Below, piece by piece: positions 1 through 5,933 of a DNA stretch of 8,019 bases. A program made the translations under genes and the position numbers. The stretch spans positions 1 to 8,019 of the forward strand of contig JAKQBV010000303.1 in NCBI GenBank assembly GCA_029573925.1, given 5' to 3'. The notes under the pieces were generated by a model. The model saw only the letters and a program-made list of their open reading frames with translations. It did no database searches and had not been told where the DNA came from. The stretch's first letter is position 1. Every line of letters starts with the position of its first letter. The stretch comes from a bacterium. GTDB taxonomy: Bacteria > UBP15 > UBA6099.

Positions 1-1
1 G

Positions 2-124
2 GGCATCCTCGTGGGCGAGACCGTATATGAGAAATTGAAAGACAAGTTTCAATTCAGCGGCAGCCGCAGCGTCAAACTGAAGGGAAAAACGGACGAAGTC
101 GTCGTGTACAGCTTGAGGATTTGA
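2..124 (+). CDS. C-terminal end of a class III adenylate/guanylate cyclase-like protein (5' truncated by window)
   Basis: Forty residues and a TGA stop are visible, and the rest lies left of the window. The reading frame gives GILVGETVYEKLKD, then VKLKGK and VVVYSL. This matches the usual last stretch of class III nucleotide cyclase catalytic domains: a segment of the form 'ilvse.ty..l...f' followed by 'v.lKGk..pv.vy.l'. Such proteins make cAMP or cGMP from ATP or GTP and often carry sensory domains upstream. The catalytic metal and base-recognition residues are outside the window, so activity and substrate cannot be judged. It is separated from the Kdo operon by 163 bp and is probably a separate transcription unit, though no terminator is visible after it. 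The call rests on a short C-terminal match only. Confidence 0.75.
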   Translation, partial: GILVGETVYEKLKDKFQFSGSRSVKLKGKTDEVVVYSLRI

Positions 125-130
125 TTTAGC

Positions 131-199
131 ATGGAAAGCGCGATTGCATTATCGTCGAAGACGTTGCTTGGCTGGAGTCTCATTCTTTACAACACATAG
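131..199 (+). other. Short ORF in the leader before waaA, 22 codons, function unknown
   Basis: An ATG at 131 opens a 22-codon frame ending at TAG 197-199. A GAGGA at 115-119, inside the end of the cyclase gene, could serve as ribosome binding site at 11 bases. The peptide is MESAIALSSK, then TLLGWSLILYNT. Its LILYN is also found at the true N-terminus of WaaA, in a different frame, and is encoded by nearly the same bases (179-193 against 297-311, 14 of 15 identical). It may be a decayed or duplicated start of waaA, a leader peptide, or chance. No family is recognised. Confidence 0.2.
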
Positions 200-214
200 A
201 TTATCGGATAGACT
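186..214 (+). promoter_or_regulatory. Candidate sigma70-type promoter for the Kdo-lipid A operon
   Basis: TTTACA (186-191, five of six to TTGACA) is followed after 17 bases by TAGACT (209-214, four of six to TATAAT). A start near 221 would leave a leader of about 67 nt before the TTG start of waaA. This is a consensus match by eye only. The region also includes the short repeat encoding LILYN, so part of the match could be coincidental. Confidence 0.25.
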
Positions 215-287
215 TTTCCTCGTTTTAACAGTGGTTTTTTTAAAGAACGGCGGGCCGGGAGCGGCGACCGTTCAGGAGAGCGTTCTT

Positions 288-1577
288 TTGTTCGTGCTCA
301 TTCTCTACAACGCGGTTCTGATAGCCGCATATCCTTTTCTGCGGCTTTATTTTTTATGGCAGGGCGCGCGTTCCGAGAAATTCACGGGAACTATGCCGGA
401 GCGATTCGGCAGATATCCCACAGTCAAGCGCCGCAAATCGGGCGAGCGAGTGATTTGGGTTCACGCCGTGTCTGTCGGCGAGGCCGTAGGCGCCACGAAG
501 TTCATAAGGCTGCTGCTTGAGAGGGAAAAAGACGCGTCGATAGTGGTCACCACAGCCACCAAAGGCGGCATGAACATACTTGAGAGTTCTTTCGGCGGCT
601 CCATCACAGCCGCTTATTTTCCGTTCGATTTTCCGTGGGTCGTCAGGCGCGCGTTGAAAGCGTTCAGGCCTTCCGCGCTGATTCTCATGGAAACAGAGAT
701 ATGGCCGAACCTCACGACGGCGGTCGCGCGGCGCGGCGCTCCGGTGATCCTCTTGAACGGCCGCGTGTCTGACAGAATGGCTTCGGCGGGAGCGATGGTG
801 AAAACAGTTTACTCATGCGTTTTCGGCGCGATGCGCGCTCTGGGGATGCAGACGGAAGAGGACGCCGCGAGGATTATCCGGCTGGGCGCTCCGACGGCGA
901 AAACGCATGTCGTAGGCAACATGAAATTCGACGCCGCCCCCGACGCTCCCGACGCAGAAAAGACAGTAGAACTGAAGGCTCTACTCAATCCCGGCGGCAG
1001 CCCCGTTTTCACTGCTGGAAGCACGCACCCCGGCGAAGAAGAGATGATACTCGACATATTCTCGCGGCTCAGGAAGAAACGGCCCGAGTTAAGACTTTTT
1101 CTGGCTCCCCGGCACATTGAGCGCGCGGCAGTTGTTCTTGATCTGGCGCGGGCCTCGTTTCCTGACGCGGCGCTACGCTCATCTTTGACTACGGCGGGCG
1201 TCGGCCGCGCGCCATCTGTGGTGGTCATGGACACCATAGGGGAGTTGCGGTTGGCTTACGGACTTTCGACGCTATGCTTCGTGGGCGGAAGTCTGGTGGA
1301 GCGGGGCGGACATAACATACTCGAACCCGCCGCCTGCGGCAAAGCGGCATTTTACGGCCCGCACATGATGAACTTCATCGCCAGCGCTCGCGCCCTAGAA
1401 GCTGGCGGCGGCGGCGTGATGGTCAAGGACTCGGAGGATTTGTTCGCTCGGCTGTCTGAGTTTCTCGACGACGAAGAGGCGAGGGCGCTTATCGACTCAA
1501 ACGCATTTAAAGTCATTATGCGGAATGCGGGCGCGACCGAGCGCGCTCATCGCATCTTTAAGGAATCCTCCCTATGA
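288..1577 (+). CDS. waaA: 3-deoxy-D-manno-octulosonic acid (Kdo) transferase WaaA/KdtA, GT30 family
   Basis: The enzyme transfers Kdo from CMP-Kdo to the lipid A precursor at the inner face of the cytoplasmic membrane. I chose the TTG at 288: an AGGAG lies at 274-278 with nine-base spacing, and the resulting 429 residues match the family length (E. coli 425). The frame is open back to a TTG at 144, but those 48 residues do not resemble the family; GTG 294 is another option. The start begins at once with the typical N-terminal membrane anchor (residues 2-20, with LILYN). WVHAVSVGE places the expected catalytic base at Glu65 (the Glu31 equivalent of Aquifex WaaA). METEIWPN lies at 132-139, GNMKFD at 208-213, AGSTHPGEE at 241-249 and APRH at 271-274. 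The CMP-Kdo-binding GGS...GGHNILEP is at 331-345. All key motifs are intact. The stop overlaps the lpxK start (ATGA). Whether it adds one, two or more Kdo units cannot be told from sequence. Confidence 0.95.
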   Translation: MFVLILYNAVLIAAYPFLRLYFLWQGARSEKFTGTMPERFGRYPTVKRRKSGERVIWVHAVSVGEAVGATKFIRLLLEREKDASIVVTTATKGGMNILESSFGGSITAAYFPFDFPWVVRRALKAFRPSALILMETEIWPNLTTAVARRGAPVILLNGRVSDRMASAGAMVKTVYSCVFGAMRALGMQTEEDAARIIRLGAPTAKTHVVGNMKFDAAPDAPDAEKTVELKALLNPGGSPVFTAGSTHPGEEEMILDIFSRLRKKRPELRLFLAPRHIERAAVVLDLARASFPDAALRSSLTTAGVGRAPSVVVMDTIGELRLAYGLSTLCFVGGSLVERGGHNILEPAACGKAAFYGPHMMNFIASARALEAGGGGVMVKDSEDLFARLSEFLDDEEARALIDSNAFKVIMRNAGATERAHRIFKESSL

Positions 1578-2740
1578 TAATAGACTCACGGAGCGGTTCC
1601 AAACTATACCCCATCATGTCCGGCGAGAAGAAAGGCGCGGCGGCGGCTGTTTGCCGCGCAGGCATGTTTGCCGTGTCCGAGTTTTATCGCGTCGCTCACG
1701 CCGCTAGGATGAAAAAACTTTCCGCCGCTCCTAAGGACGCGCTCGATGTTCCGGTTGTCAGCGTCGGGAATATTACTCTCGGCGGCACGGGCAAGACTCC
1801 TATATGCAGGATGCTCGCCTCCGGTTTTGCCGAAAGAGGAATGAACCCCGGCATAGCGACTCGCGGCTACGGAAGGGAAGGCTCAGGCTCTATCATTCTT
1901 TCATCCCGCGCAGACGCGCTTTCATGGCACAATTGCGGCGACGAGCCGATACTTTATCTCGAAGACGGCAGGCCGGTCGCGGTTGACATTGATCGCGCGC
2001 GCGGCGCTCGCTCTCTCATCGACCGTTTTTCCTGCGGCTCGATTGTTCTCGACGACGGCTTTCAGTTTGTTACGATGGATAGAGACGCCGACATCGCCGT
2101 GATCGACGCCTGCAACCCTTTCGGGTTCGGAAAATTGTTCCCGGCCGGTTTGCTCAGAGAGCCTCTGACTGAGTTGAAACGGGCAACATTGTTCTGGATG
2201 ACCCGGATAGACGCGGCGGGCGCTGAAAAAACAGCGCAGACCCGCGACGCTCTCTCTCGCATGTTTCCCGGAACGCCTATCGTCGAATCTGTCTATAAAA
2301 TATCCGGAGCGAAAAGGATAGGGGAGGGAGAATCTCCCGGCATCGACAGCCTTAGATGCGCGCGCGCTCTGGCGGTGAGCGGGCTTGGCAATCCCGAACA
2401 GTTCGAACGCACAGTGGCTAACGTCACCGGCGAGGCGGTCATCGCATATAGATTCACTGACCATCATCCCTATGGAGACGCGGATTTGGAGCGGGTGGAA
2501 GACGCGGCGGCGAGAGCCGGGGCCGACTGGATCGTGACCACCGAAAAAGACGCCGTGCGCCTGCCCGGCCATTTCAAACCGAGGCGCGCATGGATCAAGT
2601 TGCTCATCGACGTCGATATCGCGTCCGGCTCGCGGCATGTCGAGAACATCCTGAATTTGCGCCGGGATACTGCGGGAGGCCGGAGCGCTATAATATTTAC
2701 TATCGTCGCGGCTACAGCGGCGGGCGGGGATAACATCTGA
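1574..2740 (+). CDS. lpxK: Tetraacyldisaccharide 4'-kinase LpxK
   Basis: LpxK phosphorylates the 4' position of the tetraacyldisaccharide to form lipid IVA, at the cytoplasmic face of the inner membrane. The P-loop GNITLGGTGKTP is at residues 65-76. TRGYG follows at 96-100, GDEP at 122-125, LDDGFQ at 159-164, FPAGLLREP at 189-197, DHHPYGD at 296-302 and TTEKDAVRLPG at 322-332, all in the family order. The family's usual His after DDGFQ is Phe165 here. ATG 1574 has AAGGA at 1560-1564 and a four-base overlap with waaA. ATG 1616 would give an N-terminus closer in length to E. coli, but it has no visible ribosome binding site. At 388 residues it is longer than E. coli LpxK (328). Part of the excess is an Ala/Gly-rich hydrophobic C-terminal tail from about 368, of unknown meaning. 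It overlaps kdsA by one base. Function is secure unless Phe165 matters. Confidence 0.95.
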   Translation: MIIDSRSGSKLYPIMSGEKKGAAAAVCRAGMFAVSEFYRVAHAARMKKLSAAPKDALDVPVVSVGNITLGGTGKTPICRMLASGFAERGMNPGIATRGYGREGSGSIILSSRADALSWHNCGDEPILYLEDGRPVAVDIDRARGARSLIDRFSCGSIVLDDGFQFVTMDRDADIAVIDACNPFGFGKLFPAGLLREPLTELKRATLFWMTRIDAAGAEKTAQTRDALSRMFPGTPIVESVYKISGAKRIGEGESPGIDSLRCARALAVSGLGNPEQFERTVANVTGEAVIAYRFTDHHPYGDADLERVEDAAARAGADWIVTTEKDAVRLPGHFKPRRAWIKLLIDVDIASGSRHVENILNLRRDTAGGRSAIIFTIVAATAAGGDNI

Positions 2741-3570
2741 TGACTGGATTCGACATAAGCGGCATCCCCATAGGCGGGGGCGCGCCTTTTGTTCTAATAG
2801 CCGGGCCTTGCGTTCTCGAAAGCGAGGATAGCTGTTTCTCCATCGCGAAGGAACTGAAGAGCATCTGCGGCGAAATCGGCGTGCCGCTCGTGTTCAAGGT
2901 GTCATACGACAAGGCAAACAGGTCGTCCGGCTCCTCCTTCAGGGGTCTCGGCATCAAATCTGGCAAAAAACTATTCGCAAAAGTCAAACGCGAGCTTGGG
3001 CTGCCTGTGACCACGGACGCCCACTCGATGGAGGAAGTCGACGAGATCGCTCCTTTCATCGATATCATTCAGATACCCGCTTTCCTTTGCAGACAGACCG
3101 ACCTTGTCGTCGGCTCCGCCAAGACAGGCAAACCGGTCAACATCAAGAAAGGCCAGTTTCTTGCTCCGTGGGACGTTCGCAACATAATAGACAAATGCCT
3201 CAGCGCCGGAAACGATAAAATCATTATTACCGAGCGCGGCTCCACATTCGGCTACAACAATCTTGTGGTGGACTTCAAGTCGCTGCCGATAATCAGACGG
3301 TTCGGATATCCGGTCTGTTTCGACGCCACTCACAGCGTGCAGTTGCCCGGCGGGGCCGGCACTTCCAGCGGCGGACAACGCGAGTTCGTCGATCCTCTGG
3401 TCCGCGCTTGCATGGCGGTCGGCGTGGACGCGCTTTTCCTCGAAACTCACCACGAGCCTGACGAGGCTCTTTCGGACGGCCAGAATATGGTTCCGTTGAA
3501 AAATCTTAAAAACCTATTGCTTCACGCGAAAGCGCTGGACGCGATGGTGAAAAAGCAGGACATGATATGA
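2740..3570 (+). CDS. kdsA: 3-deoxy-8-phosphooctulonate (Kdo-8-phosphate) synthase KdsA, metal-dependent type
   Basis: KdsA condenses phosphoenolpyruvate with arabinose 5-phosphate to Kdo-8-phosphate in the cytoplasm, the first dedicated step of Kdo synthesis. The 276-residue length is normal (E. coli 284). Substrate motifs are present: FKVSYDKANRSS at 52-63, IPAFLCRQTDL at 112-122, NIKKGQF at 134-140 and ITERGSTFGYNNLVVD at 163-178. Cys24 in AGPC, His198 in DATHS, Glu235 in LETHH and Asp246 in SDGQN are the expected metal ligands. Their spacing of 174, 37 and 11 is identical to Aquifex Cys11, His185, Glu222 and Asp233. E. coli has Asn in place of this Cys and needs no metal, so this is the metal-dependent class. 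DAHP synthase is the nearest alternative, but DKANRSS and the operon decide for KdsA. ATG 2740 overlaps the lpxK stop by one base (TGATG), with GGGGA nine bases upstream. Confidence 0.96.
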   Translation: MTGFDISGIPIGGGAPFVLIAGPCVLESEDSCFSIAKELKSICGEIGVPLVFKVSYDKANRSSGSSFRGLGIKSGKKLFAKVKRELGLPVTTDAHSMEEVDEIAPFIDIIQIPAFLCRQTDLVVGSAKTGKPVNIKKGQFLAPWDVRNIIDKCLSAGNDKIIITERGSTFGYNNLVVDFKSLPIIRRFGYPVCFDATHSVQLPGGAGTSSGGQREFVDPLVRACMAVGVDALFLETHHEPDEALSDGQNMVPLKNLKNLLLHAKALDAMVKKQDMI

Positions 3571-4877
3571 AAAATAAAACAGCGGCATCGCGGGTTGTCC
3601 TCGCTCTTATGATGATTGTCTCCGCATGGGCCGTTTCAGGCTGCGGCGGAGGCGGTGGGGGCGGAACTACCATCCCCACAGACCCGACTTTTTTCCTCAC
3701 TGTCGACAGCCCTCTGTACGACGGACAGACATACTATGTCGATAAAATAACTGTCTCTGGCAGCACGAACTCAAACGCCACGGTAAAAGTGAACAACGTC
3801 GCCGTCACAGTCGCGGCCAACGGAACTTTCAGCAGAGCGAATGTTGACATCTCGTCCACCTCGACCATAACAGTGGTCGCAACTCGCTCCGGAAACACGA
3901 AAACCGTAGCTCGAACCGTGAACTATCAGAACCCCTTAAATTGCGATATATGCGGCATAGCCTCAGGAGAAATGGTGTACATAGCGCCTGACCCGGTGTC
4001 GGGGTACAACAGAGTGTTCGCCGCCGACCCGTCCAGTTCCGCGACAGCCCGCAGGATTTGCGAAGACCTTCCCGGAAGAGCGCACTCGTACGCCGCGCTC
4101 TCTCCAGTCGGCAAACAGGTGATTTTCGTCCGAGACGACGGCGGCGGCAATCAAAGCATAGCAAAGGCCGCCTGCGTTTCAAACGTTGAAACCCTGACCA
4201 CGCTGGCTTCCGGAACCGACGTCAGATACAGCGGTCTTTCATGGAGCCACGACGCATCGAAAATCGCTTACTCATCCGACGCTCCGGGTCAGTATGACAT
4301 CTACACTATGACTTCGACCGGCGGAAGCGTCACAAGAATAACGACTCACTCCGCCAGAGACGAGTCCCCCGCTTGGCAGCCCGGAAACAACGCGCTCATA
4401 TATTCGTCTTACCGCGCGGTTGACGGCGGAACAGGCTCGGCGTCAAACTCGAACCTCTGGAAAATCACGGTGAATCCTCTTGGCGCGGCCTCGCTTCTTT
4501 ACGATCCGTCCGGCGCAGGCGCTCCCGCTTGCGATGCCGGCGACGGCGAATGCTCGGCGAGCAATCCCGACATCGAGCCGAACGGCAAAGTCATTTTTCA
4601 GTTCGACCACGAATGCGCGGCTCCCGGCGGCGGGCAGGTCCCTCCCGTCGGCGACACTTGCTCCGACCTTTTTGTGATGAGTTCCATTTCTTCAAATCCG
4701 GCTGTCGTTTCGTCAGACCAGATTTATCTTGCGCCTAAATGGAACTCGGCGGGTAATTCGATTGTTTTCGCGGACAACTCAGGCTTGTCGCCTTTGATCA
4801 AGAAGATTAACTTTACAGGCTCCGTTCCCGGAGCAGTGTCTTCCACGGGCGTAACAGGCTATCATCCCGACCATTGA
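3567..4877 (+). CDS. Secreted lipoprotein with Ig-like domain and PD40/TolB-type beta-propeller
   Basis: The exact role is unknown. An N-terminal signal peptide (basic residues, then hydrophobic 9-23) ends in a lipobox VSGC, so Cys26 should be lipidated and the protein anchored in the envelope. Seven Gly residues follow as a flexible linker. Residues about 44-118 resemble a glucodextranase B-like/bacterial Ig-like domain (VKVNNVAVTVAANGTF, TITVVATRSGNTKTV). From about 130 to the end come beta-propeller repeats of the PD40 type. The clearest are LSWSHDASKIAYSSD with YDIYTM at 224-248, and SPAWQPGNNALIYSSY at 267-282; a third is at 388-404. Eight Cys besides the lipobox Cys are consistent with disulfides in an exported domain. 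It overlaps kdsA by four bases (ATGA) and has AGGA at 3557-3560, so it is probably made with the Kdo enzymes. TolB itself is unlikely because of the lipobox, Ig domain and missing TolB N-terminal domain. Confidence 0.85.
   Translation: MKNKTAASRVVLALMMIVSAWAVSGCGGGGGGGTTIPTDPTFFLTVDSPLYDGQTYYVDKITVSGSTNSNATVKVNNVAVTVAANGTFSRANVDISSTSTITVVATRSGNTKTVARTVNYQNPLNCDICGIASGEMVYIAPDPVSGYNRVFAADPSSSATARRICEDLPGRAHSYAALSPVGKQVIFVRDDGGGNQSIAKAACVSNVETLTTLASGTDVRYSGLSWSHDASKIAYSSDAPGQYDIYTMTSTGGSVTRITTHSARDESPAWQPGNNALIYSSYRAVDGGTGSASNSNLWKITVNPLGAASLLYDPSGAGAPACDAGDGECSASNPDIEPNGKVIFQFDHECAAPGGGQVPPVGDTCSDLFVMSSISSNPAVVSSDQIYLAPKWNSAGNSIVFADNSGLSPLIKKINFTGSVPGAVSSTGVTGYHPDH
3643..3665 (+). repeat. GGN-repeat tract coding for seven glycines after the lipobox
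   Basis: A low-complexity run of GGC/GGA/GGT/GGG codons directly follows the lipid-bearing Cys codon of the lipoprotein gene. Polyglycine linkers at this place are common in exported lipoproteins. The tract includes a run of six G and could be prone to replication slippage, which would shift the frame and remove most of the protein. Confidence 0.5.
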
Positions 4878-4903
4878 CGGGGAACCGCCATTCATAGCTG
4901 TTT

Positions 4904-5791
4904 TTACTTTTTGAAAGAAGTGTGAAGCGAGACGCAGTGTTCCCCGAAGCACTGGGCGGTGGACAGCGCCGCTGAATGCTTGGAGACGCGATCCAGAACC
5001 TCCGCAATGTCGTCGCGGCGGACATTCCCGCATGGCAAATCCCGCCTGTGAAAACAAGGATAGACGGCTCCGTCGGCGTCAATGACGAACGAGTCAGTCC
5101 CCATCCCGCACCGCTTAGGTTTCAATTTCCCGTCGCGGTATATGTCGTGCGTCAACTCCAGATAATCCTCGTAACCTAGTTGAACCGCCCAAGGGCGCAG
5201 CTCAGAATACAACTCAGACCACTCGAACTGGCTGAGCGAAGCCGGGCTGATAGCGGCGCGCAACGGGTTCTCTGCGGGTATCCATGCGGGCTGGAAAACC
5301 AGCCCGGCGTCCAACGCGCGCGCAAGCTCAGTCACAGGCCGGGCCAAAGCCGTGTTTTTGCTCGTCAGCACGAATATGAAAGAAAGAGCCGCTTTTTTGA
5401 ATCTCGCCGCCAGCGAAATCGTCTTCTTGTCTTCGAGCGACAGATCGTTCAGCGAAAGAACGAAAACATCCAGCCCAGCGCGGTCCAGCCTCGCCACTCT
5501 GCTCGAATCAAGCAGCCTTCCGTTAGAAAGCAAAAATGTGTTGAGCCTCATCGCGGTCGCCGCGGAGACTATGCTCTCAAGATCGTCCCTCAACAAAGGC
5601 TCTCCGCCCGTAAGGTACACGTTGCCGACATTGAGCAACATCAGCCGTCTTAATATCGACACTATCTTCTCCGTGTCAAGTTTAGACTGAACCGCTCTTT
5701 CCGGCTGAGTGTTGTAAAAGCAATAGGAACACTCATCCCGTTTGTCGCAATCCATGTTAAGGACGATGAAAGCGTTTTGTGGCCGTATCAT
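4904..5791 (-). CDS. Radical SAM protein with CX5CX2C motif and SPASM-like C-terminal region
   Basis: Radical SAM enzymes cleave S-adenosylmethionine at a [4Fe-4S] cluster to start radical chemistry; the substrate here is unknown. The cluster Cys are 15, 21 and 24 (DCDKRDECSYCF), spaced CX5CX2C rather than the common CX3CX2C. The SAM-binding GGEP is at 62-65, followed by LLSNG at 87-91 and VLSLND at 111-116. The C-terminal part holds Cys228, Cys246, Cys254, Cys281 and Cys286. Around 228-246 is CGMGTDSFVIDADGAVYPC, a pattern typical of SPASM/Twitch domains that bind further iron-sulfur clusters and occur in peptide- or enzyme-modifying members. The full SPASM Cys set is not seen. The start is the only ATG after an in-frame stop upstream; its ribosome binding site is weak (GCGGGCGGAT). 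It seems to have its own promoter and is convergent with the lipoprotein gene, 26 bp away. No RiPP precursor peptide was found next to it. Family certain, function open. Confidence 0.9.
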   Translation of the reverse strand: MIRPQNAFIVLNMDCDKRDECSYCFYNTQPERAVQSKLDTEKIVSILRRLMLLNVGNVYLTGGEPLLRDDLESIVSAATAMRLNTFLLSNGRLLDSSRVARLDRAGLDVFVLSLNDLSLEDKKTISLAARFKKAALSFIFVLTSKNTALARPVTELARALDAGLVFQPAWIPAENPLRAAISPASLSQFEWSELYSELRPWAVQLGYEDYLELTHDIYRDGKLKPKRCGMGTDSFVIDADGAVYPCFHRRDLPCGNVRRDDIAEVLDRVSKHSAALSTAQCFGEHCVSLHTSFKK

Positions 5792-5810
5792 ATCCGCCCG
5801 CTGCGCATAG

Positions 5811-5833
5811 CCCGCATTTTTGAAAAATACGGG
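5811..5833 (-). promoter_or_regulatory. Inverted repeat in the leader of the radical SAM gene
   Basis: Arms of 11 bases (CCCGcATTTTT and AAAAATaCGGG on the plus strand) are complementary except one pair, centred on a single G at 5822. It lies between the candidate -10 element and the start codon. It could form a leader hairpin in the mRNA or be a protein-binding operator. No U-run follows in either direction, so it is not an ordinary intrinsic terminator. Confidence 0.4.
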
Positions 5834-5851
5834 TTAGCTTTGCGCATGTTG

Positions 5852-5880
5852 ATTATAACCTCAAACAGTTCGCAGTTGAA
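5852..5880 (-). promoter_or_regulatory. Candidate promoter of the radical SAM gene
   Basis: On the minus strand a perfect TATAAT occupies 5857-5852. The hexamer 17 bases upstream is TTCAAC (5880-5875), a poor -35 match; TTGTTC a few bases further up matches in TTG but with 20-base spacing. A start near 5845 would leave a leader of about 55 nt before ATG 5791. A strong -10 with a weak -35 and flanking dyads fits a regulated promoter. Confidence 0.4.
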
Positions 5881-5906
5881 CAAATATTGTCCAATAAGGA
5901 TTCAAC
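5875..5906. promoter_or_regulatory. 32-bp nested inverted repeat, possible operator
   Basis: The site reads GTTGAA, five bases, ATTG, two bases, CAAT, five bases, TTCAAC. Both the outer six-base arms and the inner four-base arms are perfect and share one centre between 5890 and 5891. The left outer arm coincides with the -35 position of the radical SAM promoter. Such nested symmetry suits a dimeric or tetrameric regulator. It lies downstream of the glycosidase stop and has no T-run after it, which speaks against a terminator. Confidence 0.4.
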
Positions 5907-5933
5907 AGAAAATGCAAGAAAACTGCCAGTGTC

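Noticed and set aside
231..243. T-rich run after the cyclase gene as a terminator
   Set aside because: GGTTTTTTTAAAG is not preceded by a GC-rich inverted repeat, so it lacks the form of an intrinsic terminator.
144..287. Upstream extension of waaA to TTG 144
   Set aside because: The extra 48 residues do not resemble WaaA N-termini, whereas TTG 288 has an AGGAG at good spacing and gives the normal family length.
1922..2638. Long open frame of 238 codons on the minus strand inside lpxK
   Set aside because: It lies fully antisense to a gene with clear family motifs, and its translation is rich in Arg and Pro without any recognisable domain. It is a by-product of GC-rich codon use.
2971..3453. 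Open frame of 160 codons on the minus strand inside kdsA
   Set aside because: It is antisense to the conserved KdsA core, with no family resemblance and no own ribosome binding site that I can see.
4878..4913. Possible terminator between the convergent lipoprotein and radical SAM genes
   Set aside because: There are two T5 runs at 4901-4905 and 4908-4912, but the only stem before them is three base pairs (CGG/CCG) and lies too far upstream. No convincing hairpin on either strand.
5180..5653. Open frame of 157 codons on the plus strand opposite the radical SAM gene
   Set aside because: The translation is low-complexity and Arg/Gln-rich, and the opposite strand codes for a clear radical SAM protein.
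5792..5933. Search for a small precursor peptide gene next to the radical SAM gene
   Set aside because: No open frame with a start and ribosome binding site was found in the spacer on either strand, so a RiPP system cannot be supported from this window.
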